Positions 1 to 8,435 of a stretch of 64,000 nt of DNA are shown here, piece after piece (positions within the stretch are counted from its first letter, which is position 1; each line of letters begins with the position of its first letter). A model generated the notes under the pieces. The model saw only the letters and a program-made list of their open reading frames with translations. It ran no database searches and had not been told where the DNA came from. The DNA is from Nocardioides antri (GTDB lineage Bacteria > Actinomycetota > Actinomycetes > Propionibacteriales > Nocardioidaceae): positions 1-64,000 of the forward strand of contig NZ_VUJW01000011.1 of assembly GCF_008373765.1 (NCBI RefSeq), written 5' to 3'. The position numbers and the translations under genes are program-made.

Positions 1-492
1 CTTCTTGGCCGGCGCCTTCTTCGCGGTGCTGGTCTTCTTGGCCGGCGCCTTCTTCGCGGTGCTGGTCTTCTTGGCCGACGTCTTCTTCGCCGGAGCGGAA
101 GTGGTCTTCTTCGCCGCTGCCTTGGCAGGAGCCGCAGCCTTGGCCGCAACGGCCTTCGCGGGAGCGGCAGCCTTCTTGGCCGGGGCCGCAGCCTTCTTCA
201 GGGCCGGGAGCTTCTTGGCGCCGGAGACGACGTTCTTGAGGTCGGCGCCCGGGCTGAACTTCGGCACCGCCTTCTTCTTCGTCTTGACCCGGTCGCCGGT
301 CTGCGGGTTGCGGACCCAACGGGCGTTGCGCACGGCCTTCTCGAACGATCCGAAGCCGGTGATGGCGACCTTCTCGCCCTTCGCGACCTGGCGGGTGATG
401 GTGTCGAGCACGGAGTCGAGCGCGTGGGCAGCAGCCTTCCGGTTGCCGTCGTAGCGCTTCGCGAGCTCATCGACGAGCTGAGACTTGTTCAC
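1..492 (-). CDS. hupB: HU family DNA-binding protein with Lys/Ala-rich tail (3' end cut by window)
   Basis: Nucleoid-associated HU-type protein that bends and compacts DNA. The GTG start at 492 gives VNKSQLVDELAKRYDG, a normal HU N terminus, and GGAAGG lies just upstream. The HU fold covers about residues 1-90, with the DNA-binding arm around the RNPQTG motif. After it comes a long tail of KKAAAPAK/AKKTS-type repeats, the histone-H1-like extension typical of actinobacterial HupB/HupS. No stop is reached before base 1, so the protein is longer than the 164 codons seen. The repeats are near-identical at the DNA level (for example around 1-70), so tail length may vary between strains. The hupB-leuD-leuC neighbourhood is also mycobacterial. 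Confidence 0.95.
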   Translation of the reverse strand, partial: MNKSQLVDELAKRYDGNRKAAAHALDSVLDTITRQVAKGEKVAITGFGSFEKAVRNARWVRNPQTGDRVKTKKKAVPKFSPGADLKNVVSGAKKLPALKKAAAPAKKAAAPAKAVAAKAAAPAKAAAKKTTSAPAKKTSAKKTSTAKKAPAKKTSTAKKAPAKK

Positions 493-607
493 TACCTGTC
501 CTTCCGCCTGGGCCCGGCTTTGGACCGGTCCGGGGCCGTCTAGTGCCGGGCCCCCGCCCGGCATCCTTCCTCGGCACGCTAGGCATTCGTGGCCGACCTC
601 ACAATGA

Positions 608-634
608 CCACGCCGTCAATGCGGCGGGTTTTTT
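608..634 (+). terminator. Terminator-like hairpin reading on the + strand
   Basis: CGCCG (611-615) pairs with CGGCG (622-626) across a 6-base loop. An outer CC (608-609) pairs with GG (627-628) if A610 bulges. Six T follow at 629-634. It looks like an intrinsic terminator, but only for + strand transcription, whereas the genes on both sides are on the - strand. It may stop antisense or divergent transcripts, or end a small RNA. Confidence 0.45.
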
Positions 635-677
635 CTTCGAAATGGGCCGAATTCACCGAATTTGCGCCCAATTGGGC

Positions 678-2660
678 TCAATCGACGGCGCCGGGCCAAA
701 GATCCTCGGTCGCGTAGCGCTGGCCGATCGAGAAGTCGTACTGCACGAGACGCAGGTCCTCCAGCAAATCTGCGGACCGCGGATCCAGCGCATCTGCGGG
801 GGTTTCGGCACCATCGCTGGTGATGATCCGGCCCTGCTGCAACGCACTCACGTGGGCGTGCACGCGGTCGAGCAGCGCGAGGTACGGCGGCACCGGCGCA
901 TCGGCGACCTGGTAGATGAGCGGAAGGAAGAACGACGGGCTCGTCAACGGCATCGGCCGGTGCGCGTTGCCTTCGCTGCTCCACACGAAGAACGGCGTCT
1001 GGTAGAGCCTGAGGTCGTCGTCGTTCTCGCTCTTCACCTCGGAGTCGTAGATGCCCGGCAGGTGGTCGCCGTAGAACAGCACGACCGACTTCTCGTCGCT
1101 GGCCTCGAGGTCGGAGAGGAAGCCCTCCAGCGCGACGTCGGTGTGCTCGAGCCCCCGTGCGTACTGGCCGATCCGGTCGGCCTGGTCGCCGTCGATGCCA
1201 TTCACGCCGATCGGGTCGTCGTAGTGACCGTCGACCGGGATGTGGTTCTGCATCGTGACGAGGTTGATCATCAGCGGGTCGTCGTTGTCGTCGATCTGGT
1301 GCAGCACCTCGTCGAACGCCGCGGCGTCGTCGATGTAGGGGTTGTCGTCGATCGTCTCCTGCGACTGCATCGACGTGTCGTGGATGAACTCCTCGAACCC
1401 GAACGTCCGGTAGACCTGCTCGCGCTTGTAGAGCCCCACCATGTAGGGGTGGATCGCGATCGCCTGGTGGCCCTGTGACTTGAACCAGCCGACGGCCGAC
1501 GGGTAGTCCTCGTAGTCGGAGACGAGCATCTGGTACGGCGACACCATCTGCGGCCGGAACAGGGCGATCGACTGCCCGGTCAGCGTCTCGAACTCCATGT
1601 TGGCCGTGCCGCCGCCGTACAGGTGGGCGAGCATCGTGCCGGACGTCGTCGCGTCCATCGTCCCCCGGATCCGCGGGATCGGGTCGCGCTCCAGCTCGAA
1701 GCCGTCGAGCTGCGTCGGGTCGGTGAAGGACTCGCTCAGCACGAGGATGACGTTGACGTCGTCGAGGCTGCCGGCGCGACCGCGGTTGATGCGCGCCGCG
1801 ACCTGCGTGTAGCGATCGGTGATCCGCTCCATCGCGGCCTCGTCGTAGCCCGGAGGCTCGGCCATTGCCGAGATCGGCATGTTGTAGAAGAAGCCGCCGA
1901 GGAAGCCGTTGCTGCGGTAGTTGGTCTTCTGGTTCCAGTAGCGCCAGTGCTCGCCACGGACCTCGTAGACCTCGCGCCACAGGTTGCCCGGCTCGTTGAA
2001 CCTCGTGGTCTGGAAGAGCAGGGTCGCCGTCGCCAGGAGCACGACGGCGCGGGTCACCCCGAGCCCCACAGCCTGCGCCCGCGGCAGGCTGCGCAACGAC
2101 GGCCGGGGGTAGCGCCGCGCGAGACGCCGCCCGACCAGCACGCAACCGCCGACCAGCAGGGCGATCGCCAGCACCATCAGCACGGCCGTGGTCGGCGAGA
2201 CGAACGCGCTCAGGAACCCCGGCTCGCTCAGGAAGTCGATGTCGCTGGGATAGATCGGCTCCTCACGGAGGTGGATCTTGACCCGGTTGGCAGCGGCGAT
2301 CGGCAGCACGATCCCGCTGAGCACGCCGATCGACCACCACAGCCGCCCGATCAGCGACCACAGGAACATCAACGCCAGCCAAACGACGAACGTGTCGACG
2401 TAGAAGCCGACATAGATGACGAACTGGTCCGCTACCCACTGCGGCTCGCCCCTCCACAGGGTCGACACCTCCAGCACCAGGGTCAGCACCACCGCCACGA
2501 GGAGCGACAACAACGCGCCCCGCCGCACCACGACAGTGGGGCGGTGCGGCTGATCAGTAGGTTCGGCCGGCTCGCTCGTCGACGGCTCGATCACCGCGGA
2601 GTCGACCTCGTCGTCGCTGCCTGCCTCCGCAGGCGGGTCGGCGACGGAGGAGGTGGACAC
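678..2660 (-). CDS. LTA synthase family membrane sulfatase (phosphoglycerol transferase-like)
   Basis: A 660-residue polytopic membrane protein with an extracytoplasmic alkaline-phosphatase-superfamily domain, as in lipoteichoic acid synthases and MdoB-type phosphoglycerol transferases. Residues 1-45 are acidic and probably disordered. About five hydrophobic segments follow up to residue 225, then the sulfatase domain. The catalytic pattern of LtaS is visible: Glu in LVLSESF, the nucleophile Thr in GGGTANMEFE, and the Asp-His pair in YGDHLPG. It probably transfers glycerophosphate-type groups to a cell-envelope polymer or glycolipid; the substrate cannot be read from sequence. The GTG start at 2660 is 7 bases after a TACGAT -10 box, suggesting a leaderless mRNA. 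It lies alone between hupB and leuD. Confidence 0.85.
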   Translation of the reverse strand: MSTSSVADPPAEAGSDDEVDSAVIEPSTSEPAEPTDQPHRPTVVVRRGALLSLLVAVVLTLVLEVSTLWRGEPQWVADQFVIYVGFYVDTFVVWLALMFLWSLIGRLWWSIGVLSGIVLPIAAANRVKIHLREEPIYPSDIDFLSEPGFLSAFVSPTTAVLMVLAIALLVGGCVLVGRRLARRYPRPSLRSLPRAQAVGLGVTRAVVLLATATLLFQTTRFNEPGNLWREVYEVRGEHWRYWNQKTNYRSNGFLGGFFYNMPISAMAEPPGYDEAAMERITDRYTQVAARINRGRAGSLDDVNVILVLSESFTDPTQLDGFELERDPIPRIRGTMDATTSGTMLAHLYGGGTANMEFETLTGQSIALFRPQMVSPYQMLVSDYEDYPSAVGWFKSQGHQAIAIHPYMVGLYKREQVYRTFGFEEFIHDTSMQSQETIDDNPYIDDAAAFDEVLHQIDDNDDPLMINLVTMQNHIPVDGHYDDPIGVNGIDGDQADRIGQYARGLEHTDVALEGFLSDLEASDEKSVVLFYGDHLPGIYDSEVKSENDDDLRLYQTPFFVWSSEGNAHRPMPLTSPSFFLPLIYQVADAPVPPYLALLDRVHAHVSALQQGRIITSDGAETPADALDPRSADLLEDLRLVQYDFSIGQRYATEDLWPGAVD

Positions 2661-2667
2661 GCGGCCA

Positions 2668-2673
2668 ATCGTA
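2668..2673 (-). promoter_or_regulatory. -10 box of the LTA-synthase-like gene
   Basis: TACGAT on the - strand lies 7 bases before the GTG start at 2660, so transcription should begin at or next to the start codon. No convincing -35 box is seen. Confidence 0.45.
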
Positions 2674-2866
2674 AGTTGCGACCCGGTGTCCCACAGGAAT
2701 CGGCGAGAGGTCGCGCGTCGCCTCCGGATCGCTCAGGACGCCTGTGCCGCGCGGCACTCCCCGGCCCGCGCCAGCAGCGCGGCGTGCAGCTCGCGCACCT
2801 GCAGCGAGACCGGCAGGCTCGTGCCCTGGCGGACGGCGAGCGTCGCCAGCGTGGGCCGTCTGGGCG

Positions 2867-3466
2867 TCAGGCGCGCTGGGTGACGGGCTTCCAGCTCGGG
2901 CGGGTCGCCTCGTACGCCGTGATGGCGTCGTCGTGGCCGAGGGTGATCCCGATGTCGTCGAGGCCCTCGAGCAGGCGCCAGCGGGTGTAGGGATCGATGT
3001 CGAACGAGTCCTGCACCTCGCCGCCCGGCGTACTGACGGTCTGCGCCTCGAGGTCGACGGTGATCTCGCCACCCGGGTTGTCCTCGAGGTAGTCCCACAG
3101 CGCCTGGACGACCTTCTCGTCGACCTGCGCGGCGACCAGGCCGGCCTTGCCGGAGTTGCCACGGAAGATGTCGGCGAACCGGGCGGACAGGACGACCTTG
3201 AAGCCGTAGTTCTGCAGCGCCCACACCGCGTGCTCGCGCGAGGAGCCGGTGCCGAAGTCGGGGCCGGCGACGAGCACCGAACCGTTCTTGTAGGAGTCCT
3301 GGTTGAGCACGAAGGCCGGGTCGTTGCGCCAGGCGGCGAAGAGCCCGTCCTCGAACCCGGTGCGCGTCACCCGCTTCAGGTAGACCGCGGGGATGATCTG
3401 GTCGGTGTCGACGTTGCTGCGCTTGAGCGGTACGCCGACGCCGGTGTGGCTGGTGAACTTCTCCAT
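2867..3466 (-). CDS. leuD: 3-isopropylmalate dehydratase small subunit
   Basis: LeuD, 199 residues, the usual length. With LeuC it isomerises 2-isopropylmalate to 3-isopropylmalate in leucine synthesis; the same enzyme usually converts citramalate to 3-methylmalate when CimA is present, as here. It starts [20 protein letters not shown] and carries family motifs such as [20 protein letters not shown] and [14 protein letters not shown]. The ATG at 3466 lies 14 bases after the leuC stop, so the two are co-transcribed. Confidence 0.97.
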   Translation of the reverse strand: MEKFTSHTGVGVPLKRSNVDTDQIIPAVYLKRVTRTGFEDGLFAAWRNDPAFVLNQDSYKNGSVLVAGPDFGTGSSREHAVWALQNYGFKVVLSARFADIFRGNSGKAGLVAAQVDEKVVQALWDYLEDNPGGEITVDLEAQTVSTPGGEVQDSFDIDPYTRWRLLEGLDDIGITLGHDDAITAYEATRPSWKPVTQRA

Positions 3467-3480
3467 CGGACTGGTCCCTC

Positions 3481-4878
3481 TCAGAGGTCGGCGGGCGAGG
3501 ACAGGGTGCCCCGGACCGCGGTGGCGGCGGCGACGGGGATCGACACCAGGTGCGTGCGACCGCCCTTGCCCTGCCGGCCCTCGAAGTTGCGGTTGGACGT
3601 CGAGGCGCTGCGCTCCTGCGGCGCGAGCTGGTCGGGGTTCATGCCGAGGCACATCGAGCACCCCGCGCCCCGCCACTCGGCGCCGGCCTCGATGAAGACC
3701 TTGTCGAGGCCCTCCTCGATCGCCTGGTTGCGCACCCGGACCGAGCCCGGGACGACGAGCAGGCGAGTGCCCTCGGCGACCTTGTGGCCCTTGATGATCT
3801 CGGCCGCGAGCCGCAGGTCCTCGATACGGCCGTTGGTGCACGAGCCGACGAAGACGGTGTCGACCTTGATCTCGCGCATCGGGGTGCCGGCCTCGAGGCC
3901 CATGTACTCGAGCGCCTTCTCGGTCGCGACCTTGTCGGTCTGGTCCTCGAAGTCGTCGGGGCTCGGGACGTTCGCGCCGAGCGGCACGCCCTGGCCGGGG
4001 TTGGTGCCCCAGGTGACGAACGGCGTCATGGTGGAGGCGTCGAGCACGATCTCCTTGTCGAACTCCGCGTCCGCGTCGGTGACCAGCGTCTTCCAGTGGG
4101 CGACGGCGGCGCCCCAGTCAGCACCCTTCGGCGCCTCGGGCTTGCCCTCGATGTAGTCGAAGGTGGTCTGGTCGGGCGCGATCATGCCGGCCTTCGCGCC
4201 CCACTCGATCGACATGTTGCAGACCGTCATCCGGCCCTCCATCGAGAGCTCCTCGATGGCCTGGCCGCGGTACTCGACGATGTAGCCCTGCCCACCGCCG
4301 GTGCCGGTGTGGGCGATCAGGGTGAGGACGAGGTCCTTGGCGGTGACGCCCTCCGGCAGGCTGCCGTTGACGGTGACCGCCATCGTCTTCGGCTTGGCCT
4401 GCATCAGCGTCTGGGTGGCGAGCACGTGCTCGACCTCGGACGTGCCGATGCCGAACGCGATCGCGCCGAACGCACCGTGGGTGCTGGTGTGGCTGTCGCC
4501 GCAGACGATCGTCATGCCGGGCTGGGTGAGCCCCAGCTGCGGGCCGACGACGTGCACGATGCCCTGCTCGATGTCACCGAGCGGGTGGAGGCGGACGCCG
4601 AAGTCGGCGGCGTTCTTGCGAAGCGTGTCGACCTGGGTCTTGCTCACCGGGTCGGCGATGGGCTTGTCCCAGTCGAGCGTGGGGACGTTGTGGTCCTCGG
4701 TCGCGAGGGTGAGGTCGGGCCGTCGTACCTTCCGGTTCGCCAACCGCAGGCCGTCGAAGGCCTGGGGACTGGTCACCTCGTGAATCAGGTGGAGGTCGAT
4801 GTAGAGGAGGTCAGGCTCCCCCGCCGTCGATCGGACGACATGCTCGTCCCACACCTTCTCCGCCAGGGTCTTGCCCAT
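3481..4878 (-). CDS. leuC: 3-isopropylmalate dehydratase large subunit
   Basis: LeuC, 465 residues, an aconitase-family enzyme with one [4Fe-4S] cluster. The cluster ligands are visible as Cys in [10 protein letters not shown] and the pair in CSMCLGMN. The start [15 protein letters not shown] matches the family, with AGGAG 7 bases before the ATG at 4878; an in-frame GTG upstream is less likely. It forms an operon with leuD and is divergent from the IclR gene at 5000. That arrangement is conserved from Corynebacterium and Mycobacterium to Streptomyces, where the IclR protein controls leuCD. Confidence 0.97.
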   Translation of the reverse strand: MGKTLAEKVWDEHVVRSTAGEPDLLYIDLHLIHEVTSPQAFDGLRLANRKVRRPDLTLATEDHNVPTLDWDKPIADPVSKTQVDTLRKNAADFGVRLHPLGDIEQGIVHVVGPQLGLTQPGMTIVCGDSHTSTHGAFGAIAFGIGTSEVEHVLATQTLMQAKPKTMAVTVNGSLPEGVTAKDLVLTLIAHTGTGGGQGYIVEYRGQAIEELSMEGRMTVCNMSIEWGAKAGMIAPDQTTFDYIEGKPEAPKGADWGAAVAHWKTLVTDADAEFDKEIVLDASTMTPFVTWGTNPGQGVPLGANVPSPDDFEDQTDKVATEKALEYMGLEAGTPMREIKVDTVFVGSCTNGRIEDLRLAAEIIKGHKVAEGTRLLVVPGSVRVRNQAIEEGLDKVFIEAGAEWRGAGCSMCLGMNPDQLAPQERSASTSNRNFEGRQGKGGRTHLVSIPVAAATAVRGTLSSPADL

Positions 4879-4952
4879 GACTCGCTCCTGTCTTGTCGAC
4901 TCGTTCTCGGCCGTTCGGGTGACGGGTCTCACCTCCCTCACAGCTCGCTGTG

Positions 4953-4968
4953 GCAAGCCTACGCTTGC
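4953..4968 (-). promoter_or_regulatory. leuCD promoter with inverted repeat over the -10 box
   Basis: GCAAGC (4953-4958) and GCTTGC (4963-4968) form a perfect 6+6 inverted repeat. Read on the - strand it contains TAGGCT (4961 down to 4956), a good actinobacterial -10 for leuC. A repressor bound here would block leuC transcription. A second short repeat, GGCA-GTAT-TGCC at 4986-4997, abuts the regulator's own start codon. Both are candidate sites for the adjacent IclR protein; this is inferred from position. Confidence 0.45.
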
Positions 4969-4999
4969 ATCCCATGATCTGAGACGGCAGTATTGCCAT

Positions 5000-5722
5000 A
5001 TGGACAACTCGAGCGGTGTGGGCGTGCTGGACAAGGCCGCCCTGGTTCTCACGGCCCTGGAGTCCGGGCCCGCAACACTCGCCGGCCTGGTCGCCGGCAC
5101 CGGTCTGGCGCGCCCGACGGCGCACCGGTTGGCCGTCGCCCTGGAGCACCACCGTCTGGTCGCGCGGGACATGCAGGGCCGGTTCGTGCTCGGCCCCCGG
5201 CTCGCCGAGCTGTCCGCCGCCGCTGGCGAGGACCGCCTGCTCGCGACCGCCGGCCCGGTGCTCGCGCGCCTGCGCGACATCACCGGCGAGTCCGCCCAGC
5301 TCTGGCGCCGCCAGGGTGACCACCGCGTGTGCGTCGCCGCGGCCGAGCGCCCCTCCGGCCTCCGCGACACCATCCCCGTGGGATCGCAGCTGACCATGCG
5401 CGCGGGGTCGGCCGCCCAGGTGCTGCTCGCCTGGGACGACCCGGACCGCATCCACCGCGGCCTGCAGAACGCGGCGTTCTCCGCGGCCGAGCTCTCCGCG
5501 ATCCGCCGCCGGGGCTGGGCGCAGTCCGTCGGCGAGCGCGAGCAGGGCGTGGCCTCGGTGTCCGCCCCGGTCCGCTCCCCCGGCGGCAAGGTCATCGCCG
5601 CGGTGTCGGTGTCGGGACCGCTCGAGCGCCTGTCCCGCCAGCCGGGCCGGATGCACGCCCCCGCCGTACTCGCAGCCGCGGAGCGGCTCTCCGAGTCACT
5701 GCGGCGGGCCGCCGCGGAGTGA
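5000..5722 (+). CDS. ndgR: IclR-family regulator of leuCD (LtbR/NdgR type)
   Basis: A 240-residue IclR-type regulator: winged helix-turn-helix at about residues 10-65 ([20 protein letters not shown]), then an effector-binding domain. It sits head-to-head with leuCD, exactly as LtbR in corynebacteria, Rv2989 in mycobacteria and NdgR in streptomycetes, which control leucine and related amino-acid genes. The ATG at 5000 gives [17 protein letters not shown], which matches the family N terminus; the longer reading from 4871 would overlap leuC and is rejected. Regulation of leuCD is inferred from synteny; leuB at 39370-40476 is another possible target. Confidence 0.88.
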   Translation: MDNSSGVGVLDKAALVLTALESGPATLAGLVAGTGLARPTAHRLAVALEHHRLVARDMQGRFVLGPRLAELSAAAGEDRLLATAGPVLARLRDITGESAQLWRRQGDHRVCVAAAERPSGLRDTIPVGSQLTMRAGSAAQVLLAWDDPDRIHRGLQNAAFSAAELSAIRRRGWAQSVGEREQGVASVSAPVRSPGGKVIAAVSVSGPLERLSRQPGRMHAPAVLAAAERLSESLRRAAAE

Positions 5723-5748
5723 CTTCGCTGCCTCGTTAGCCTCCGCGC

Positions 5749-6219
5749 ATGACGCCGGTGGAGTACGTCGAACAGGTCGGTCAGCGGATGGCGGCCGACG
5801 GCTGCGACGTGACCTGGGGACAGGTCGGTCCGGTGCGAGCGCTCGTCGGCCACCGCAAGGACTTCAGGCTCTTGAGGATCCACCTGACCACTGTCGTGGC
5901 AGCGTTTCCGCCGGACGCGTTCTCCGTCGGCCAGTTCGCCCGCGATGTCTCGAGCTATGCGATCGAGCGCGCCGGCAAGGCCGCAGGCTGGGTGACCATC
6001 GAAGCCTTCGCCGTGATCGCGTGCGACACCGCACCACCCGACGCCACCGTGGCCGCGTCCGCACAGCCGGCCATTGAGTGGCTGTCCCGCACGCAGCCCG
6101 TGGTTGTCGAGACCGCGACCTGGCAGGTGCACACCTTCTCCGGCCGCATGTGGTGGGGCTCGGCTTTCAATGGCTACAAGCGCCGACGGCTGCAGAGGTA
6201 CATCGTCCCGTCCGCCTGA
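5749..6219 (+). CDS. Hypothetical protein, 156 aa
   Basis: No family recognised. The protein starts [24 protein letters not shown]. It is soluble, with mixed alpha/beta character, a Trp-rich C-terminal stretch ([11 protein letters not shown]) and a basic end ([10 protein letters not shown]). There is no signal peptide or membrane segment. It lies 26 bases after the IclR gene and could be co-transcribed. Its 3' end runs into the palindromic repeat at 6265-6352. Confidence 0.6.
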   Translation: MTPVEYVEQVGQRMAADGCDVTWGQVGPVRALVGHRKDFRLLRIHLTTVVAAFPPDAFSVGQFARDVSSYAIERAGKAAGWVTIEAFAVIACDTAPPDATVAASAQPAIEWLSRTQPVVVETATWQVHTFSGRMWWGSAFNGYKRRRLQRYIVPSA

Positions 6220-6264
6220 CGCGGCGAGCCCTCGACGGGCGCCCTCTGGCTTGGCGAGCCACTA

Positions 6265-6352
6265 CTGGGCGTACAAAACTGTCGCTTGGCCGATGAACCT
6301 TCGTACTCCCAGCGACAGTTTCACCGGCCGGCCGGTGAAACTGTCTCCCGCC
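6265..6352. repeat. Palindromic intergenic repeat, copy 1
   Basis: The 68-base unit 6285-6352 is 63/68 identical to 58028-58095. Its core 6314-6345 is a perfect 32-base palindrome, with arms GACAGTTTCACCGGCC and the reverse complement, and an FseI-type centre. The left flank 6265-6285 contains the reverse complement of a 19-base string at 57975-57993. It fills the space between two converging genes and ends 5 bases before the ogt stop codon. It could act as a two-way terminator and belongs to a dispersed family. Confidence 0.85.
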
Positions 6353-6357
6353 CGAGC

Positions 6358-6840
6358 TCAGAACAACGCGTCCTGCTCCAACGACAGCAGCGCCTGCTTG
6401 CGCTCGATGCCGCCGGCGTAGCCGATGAGCGTGCCGTTGGCCCCGATCACCCGGTGGCACGGGATGACGATCGGGATCGGGTTGGCGCCGTTGGCGAGGC
6501 CGACGGCACGGGAGGCGGCGTTCGACTTGCCGAGGCGGGCGGCGATCTGGCCGTACGACGCCGTCTCGCCGTAGCCGATCCTCGTCAGCTGGTCCCACAC
6601 CGACTGCTGCCATGCGCTGCCGACGGGCGCCAGCGGCAGGTCGAAGTCCTTGAGGTCGCCGGCGAAGTAGTCGCGCAGCTGTCGGGCGGCCTCGACGAGG
6701 ACCGGGTCGTCGTCGGCCCGGTCGCCCTTCGGCCGGCCGTCGGAGTTCCGGAACGGCGTGAACTCGATCTGGGTCAGGGCGCCGCCGCGCGCCACGAGCC
6801 GCAGCTCGCCGATCGGTGAGTCGATCACGGTCCAGGTCAT
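6358..6840 (-). CDS. ogt: Methylated-DNA--protein-cysteine methyltransferase
   Basis: Suicide repair enzyme that removes alkyl groups from O6-alkylguanine in DNA. It has 160 residues, the normal size. The active-site motif IPCHRV puts the acceptor Cys at residue 128, preceded by the winged-helix recognition region (ASYGQIAARLGKSNAASRAVG). The ATG overlaps the stop of the upstream ada-alkA gene by 4 bases, so the two are translationally coupled. The pair together supplies every function of a full Ada plus AlkA response. Confidence 0.96.
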   Translation of the reverse strand: MTWTVIDSPIGELRLVARGGALTQIEFTPFRNSDGRPKGDRADDDPVLVEAARQLRDYFAGDLKDFDLPLAPVGSAWQQSVWDQLTRIGYGETASYGQIAARLGKSNAASRAVGLANGANPIPIVIPCHRVIGANGTLIGYAGGIERKQALLSLEQDALF

Positions 6841-8309
6841 GAGCTCTCCTCCAGTGAGGTCCACAGGTGTAGCAGGGCATAGGAGCGCCACGGCGCCCAG
6901 GCCGCCGGGTCGGCGGCCGTCGCACCGAGTGCGGTGACGGCGTGGCGCACGCCGAGGTCGGTCGGCAGGAACACGTCGGGGTGGCCGAGCGCGCGCAGCG
7001 CGATGTAGTCGGCCGTCCACGGCCCGATGCCGGGAAGCGCCAGCAGGGCATCGCGTACGGCGTCGCGGTCGGGGCCACGATCGAGGGAGACCTCGCCCGT
7101 GGCGAGCGCCGCGGCGAGGCCGGTGAGCGCCCGGCCGCGTGCTCGCGGCATCGGCAGCTGCTCGGGGTCGAGCGCGGCGATCGTCGCGGCGTCGGGGAAG
7201 AGATGGGTGAGCCCGGGCACGTCGCTGTCAATCGGGCGTCCGTGGGCGGCGACGAGCCTGCTCGCGACCGTCCGCGCACCGGCGACGCTCACCTGCTGCC
7301 CGAGCACGGCCCGGACCGCCACCTCGTCGCCCGCGACGTGACCGGGGACCCGGAGGCCGGGGCGGCGCCGGACGAGCGGCCCGATGACGGGGTCGCCCGC
7401 GAAGTGGTCGGCGACGGCGACCGGGTCGCAGTCCCCGTCGAGCAGCCGGCGGACCCGGGCGACCGCGGCCGCGGTGTCGCGGAGGTCGTGGAGGACGAAC
7501 CGTGCCGGGACCATCGCCGTCTGCCCGGGGTCGAGCACGTCGCTGAGCTCGACCCGGACCGTGCCCGGGCCGTGCGGCAGGTCGAGGGTCCTCGCGTACC
7601 AGCCGTCACCGGCCACCTCCACGCCGTCGACCGAGCGAGGCGCGAGGAAACGCAGCAGTGCGGCACCGGCGAACGGCGTCCGCACCGCCAGCCGCAGCTC
7701 GATCGCGCCTGGCGTCCGTGCCCCGCCACGCCGGCCGCGCAGCTGGGTCGGCGTGGCGGCGTACACCTCGCGGATGGTGTCGTTGAACTGGCGGACGCTG
7801 GCGAATCCCGACGCGAACGCGACGTCGGCGAACGACAGCTCGGTCGTCTCCACCAGCACCCGCGCGGTCTGTGCCCGCTGGGCACGCGCCAGGGCGAGCG
7901 GACCCGCCCCGAGCTCGGCGGTGAGCACCCGCGACAGGTGACGCGTCGTGTAGCCCAGGCGCCGGGCCAGGCCGTCCACGCCCTCCCGGTCGACGACGCC
8001 GTCGGCGATCAGCCGCATCGCGCGTCCGGCCACCGTGGCGGCGACGTCCCAGTCGGGGCTGCCAGGCGTCGCGTCGGGGAGGCATCGCTTGCACGCGCGG
8101 TAGCCGGCCGCCTGCGCCGACGCGGCGCTGCGGTGGAAGGTCACGTTCTGCAGCCCCGGCGTCCGGGCCGGGCACGACGGGCGGCAGTAGATCCCGGTGG
8201 TCCGGACGGCGATGTAGAACACCCCGTCGAAGCGGCGGTCGCGCGACTTCACCGCGGCGTAGCAGGACTCGGTGTCGAGCCCCGGAATCCCAGCGATGGT
8301 CGTCGTCAT
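6837..8309 (-). CDS. alkA: Ada-type sensor / AraC HTH / AlkA 3-methyladenine glycosylase fusion
   Basis: A 490-residue fusion. Residues about 10-80 are the Ada zinc/methyl-phosphotriester domain, with Cys42, Cys46, Cys73 and Cys76 (Cys42 being the expected methyl acceptor). Residues about 90-190 hold an AraC-type helix-turn-helix, about 200-315 the AlkA N-terminal domain, and about 320-480 the HhH-GPD base-excision glycosylase (LPGIGPWTADYIALRALG, with Asp in LPTDLG). It should sense methylated phosphate backbone, activate transcription, and excise alkylated bases. The O6-methyltransferase half of E. coli Ada is absent and is encoded by the overlapping ogt gene. Start MTTTIAGIPG at ATG 8309. 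Confidence 0.93.
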   Translation of the reverse strand: MTTTIAGIPGLDTESCYAAVKSRDRRFDGVFYIAVRTTGIYCRPSCPARTPGLQNVTFHRSAASAQAAGYRACKRCLPDATPGSPDWDVAATVAGRAMRLIADGVVDREGVDGLARRLGYTTRHLSRVLTAELGAGPLALARAQRAQTARVLVETTELSFADVAFASGFASVRQFNDTIREVYAATPTQLRGRRGGARTPGAIELRLAVRTPFAGAALLRFLAPRSVDGVEVAGDGWYARTLDLPHGPGTVRVELSDVLDPGQTAMVPARFVLHDLRDTAAAVARVRRLLDGDCDPVAVADHFAGDPVIGPLVRRRPGLRVPGHVAGDEVAVRAVLGQQVSVAGARTVASRLVAAHGRPIDSDVPGLTHLFPDAATIAALDPEQLPMPRARGRALTGLAAALATGEVSLDRGPDRDAVRDALLALPGIGPWTADYIALRALGHPDVFLPTDLGVRHAVTALGATAADPAAWAPWRSYALLHLWTSLEESS

Positions 8310-8435
8310 GCGTTCATTCTGTACGGCGCCGCCGACATCTTCTCGCGGAAATCGGACACAGCCGTTGGGGCAGCCTCACGGAGGCGATCGAGCGACGTCC
8401 CGCGCAGCGACGCGCACTTCTGCCACCCTGGGCCC

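Noticed and set aside
1-230. Tandem DNA repeats at the left edge as a possible CRISPR or satellite
   Set aside because: They encode the Lys/Ala tail of HU in frame; unit lengths follow the peptide repeat.
616-2145. 509-codon frame inside the LTA-synthase gene on the same strand
   Set aside because: Arg/Pro/Ala-rich shadow translation of GC-rich coding DNA; the 678-2660 frame has membrane segments and a full catalytic pattern.
2733-2866. In-frame stretch downstream of leuD (TLATLAVRQGTSLPVSLQVR...) that looks protein-like
   Set aside because: No ATG, and only a late GTG giving 21 codons. It may be a remnant of a lost gene, but there is too little to call.
4871-4999. N-terminal extension of the IclR gene to 4871
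   Set aside because: It would overlap leuC and its promoter; the family N terminus starts at ATG 5000.
6167-7020. Frames crossing the palindromic repeat (HRPAGETVS-type peptides, seen again near 58000)
   Set aside because: The peptides simply translate the repeat; real genes end on either side of it.
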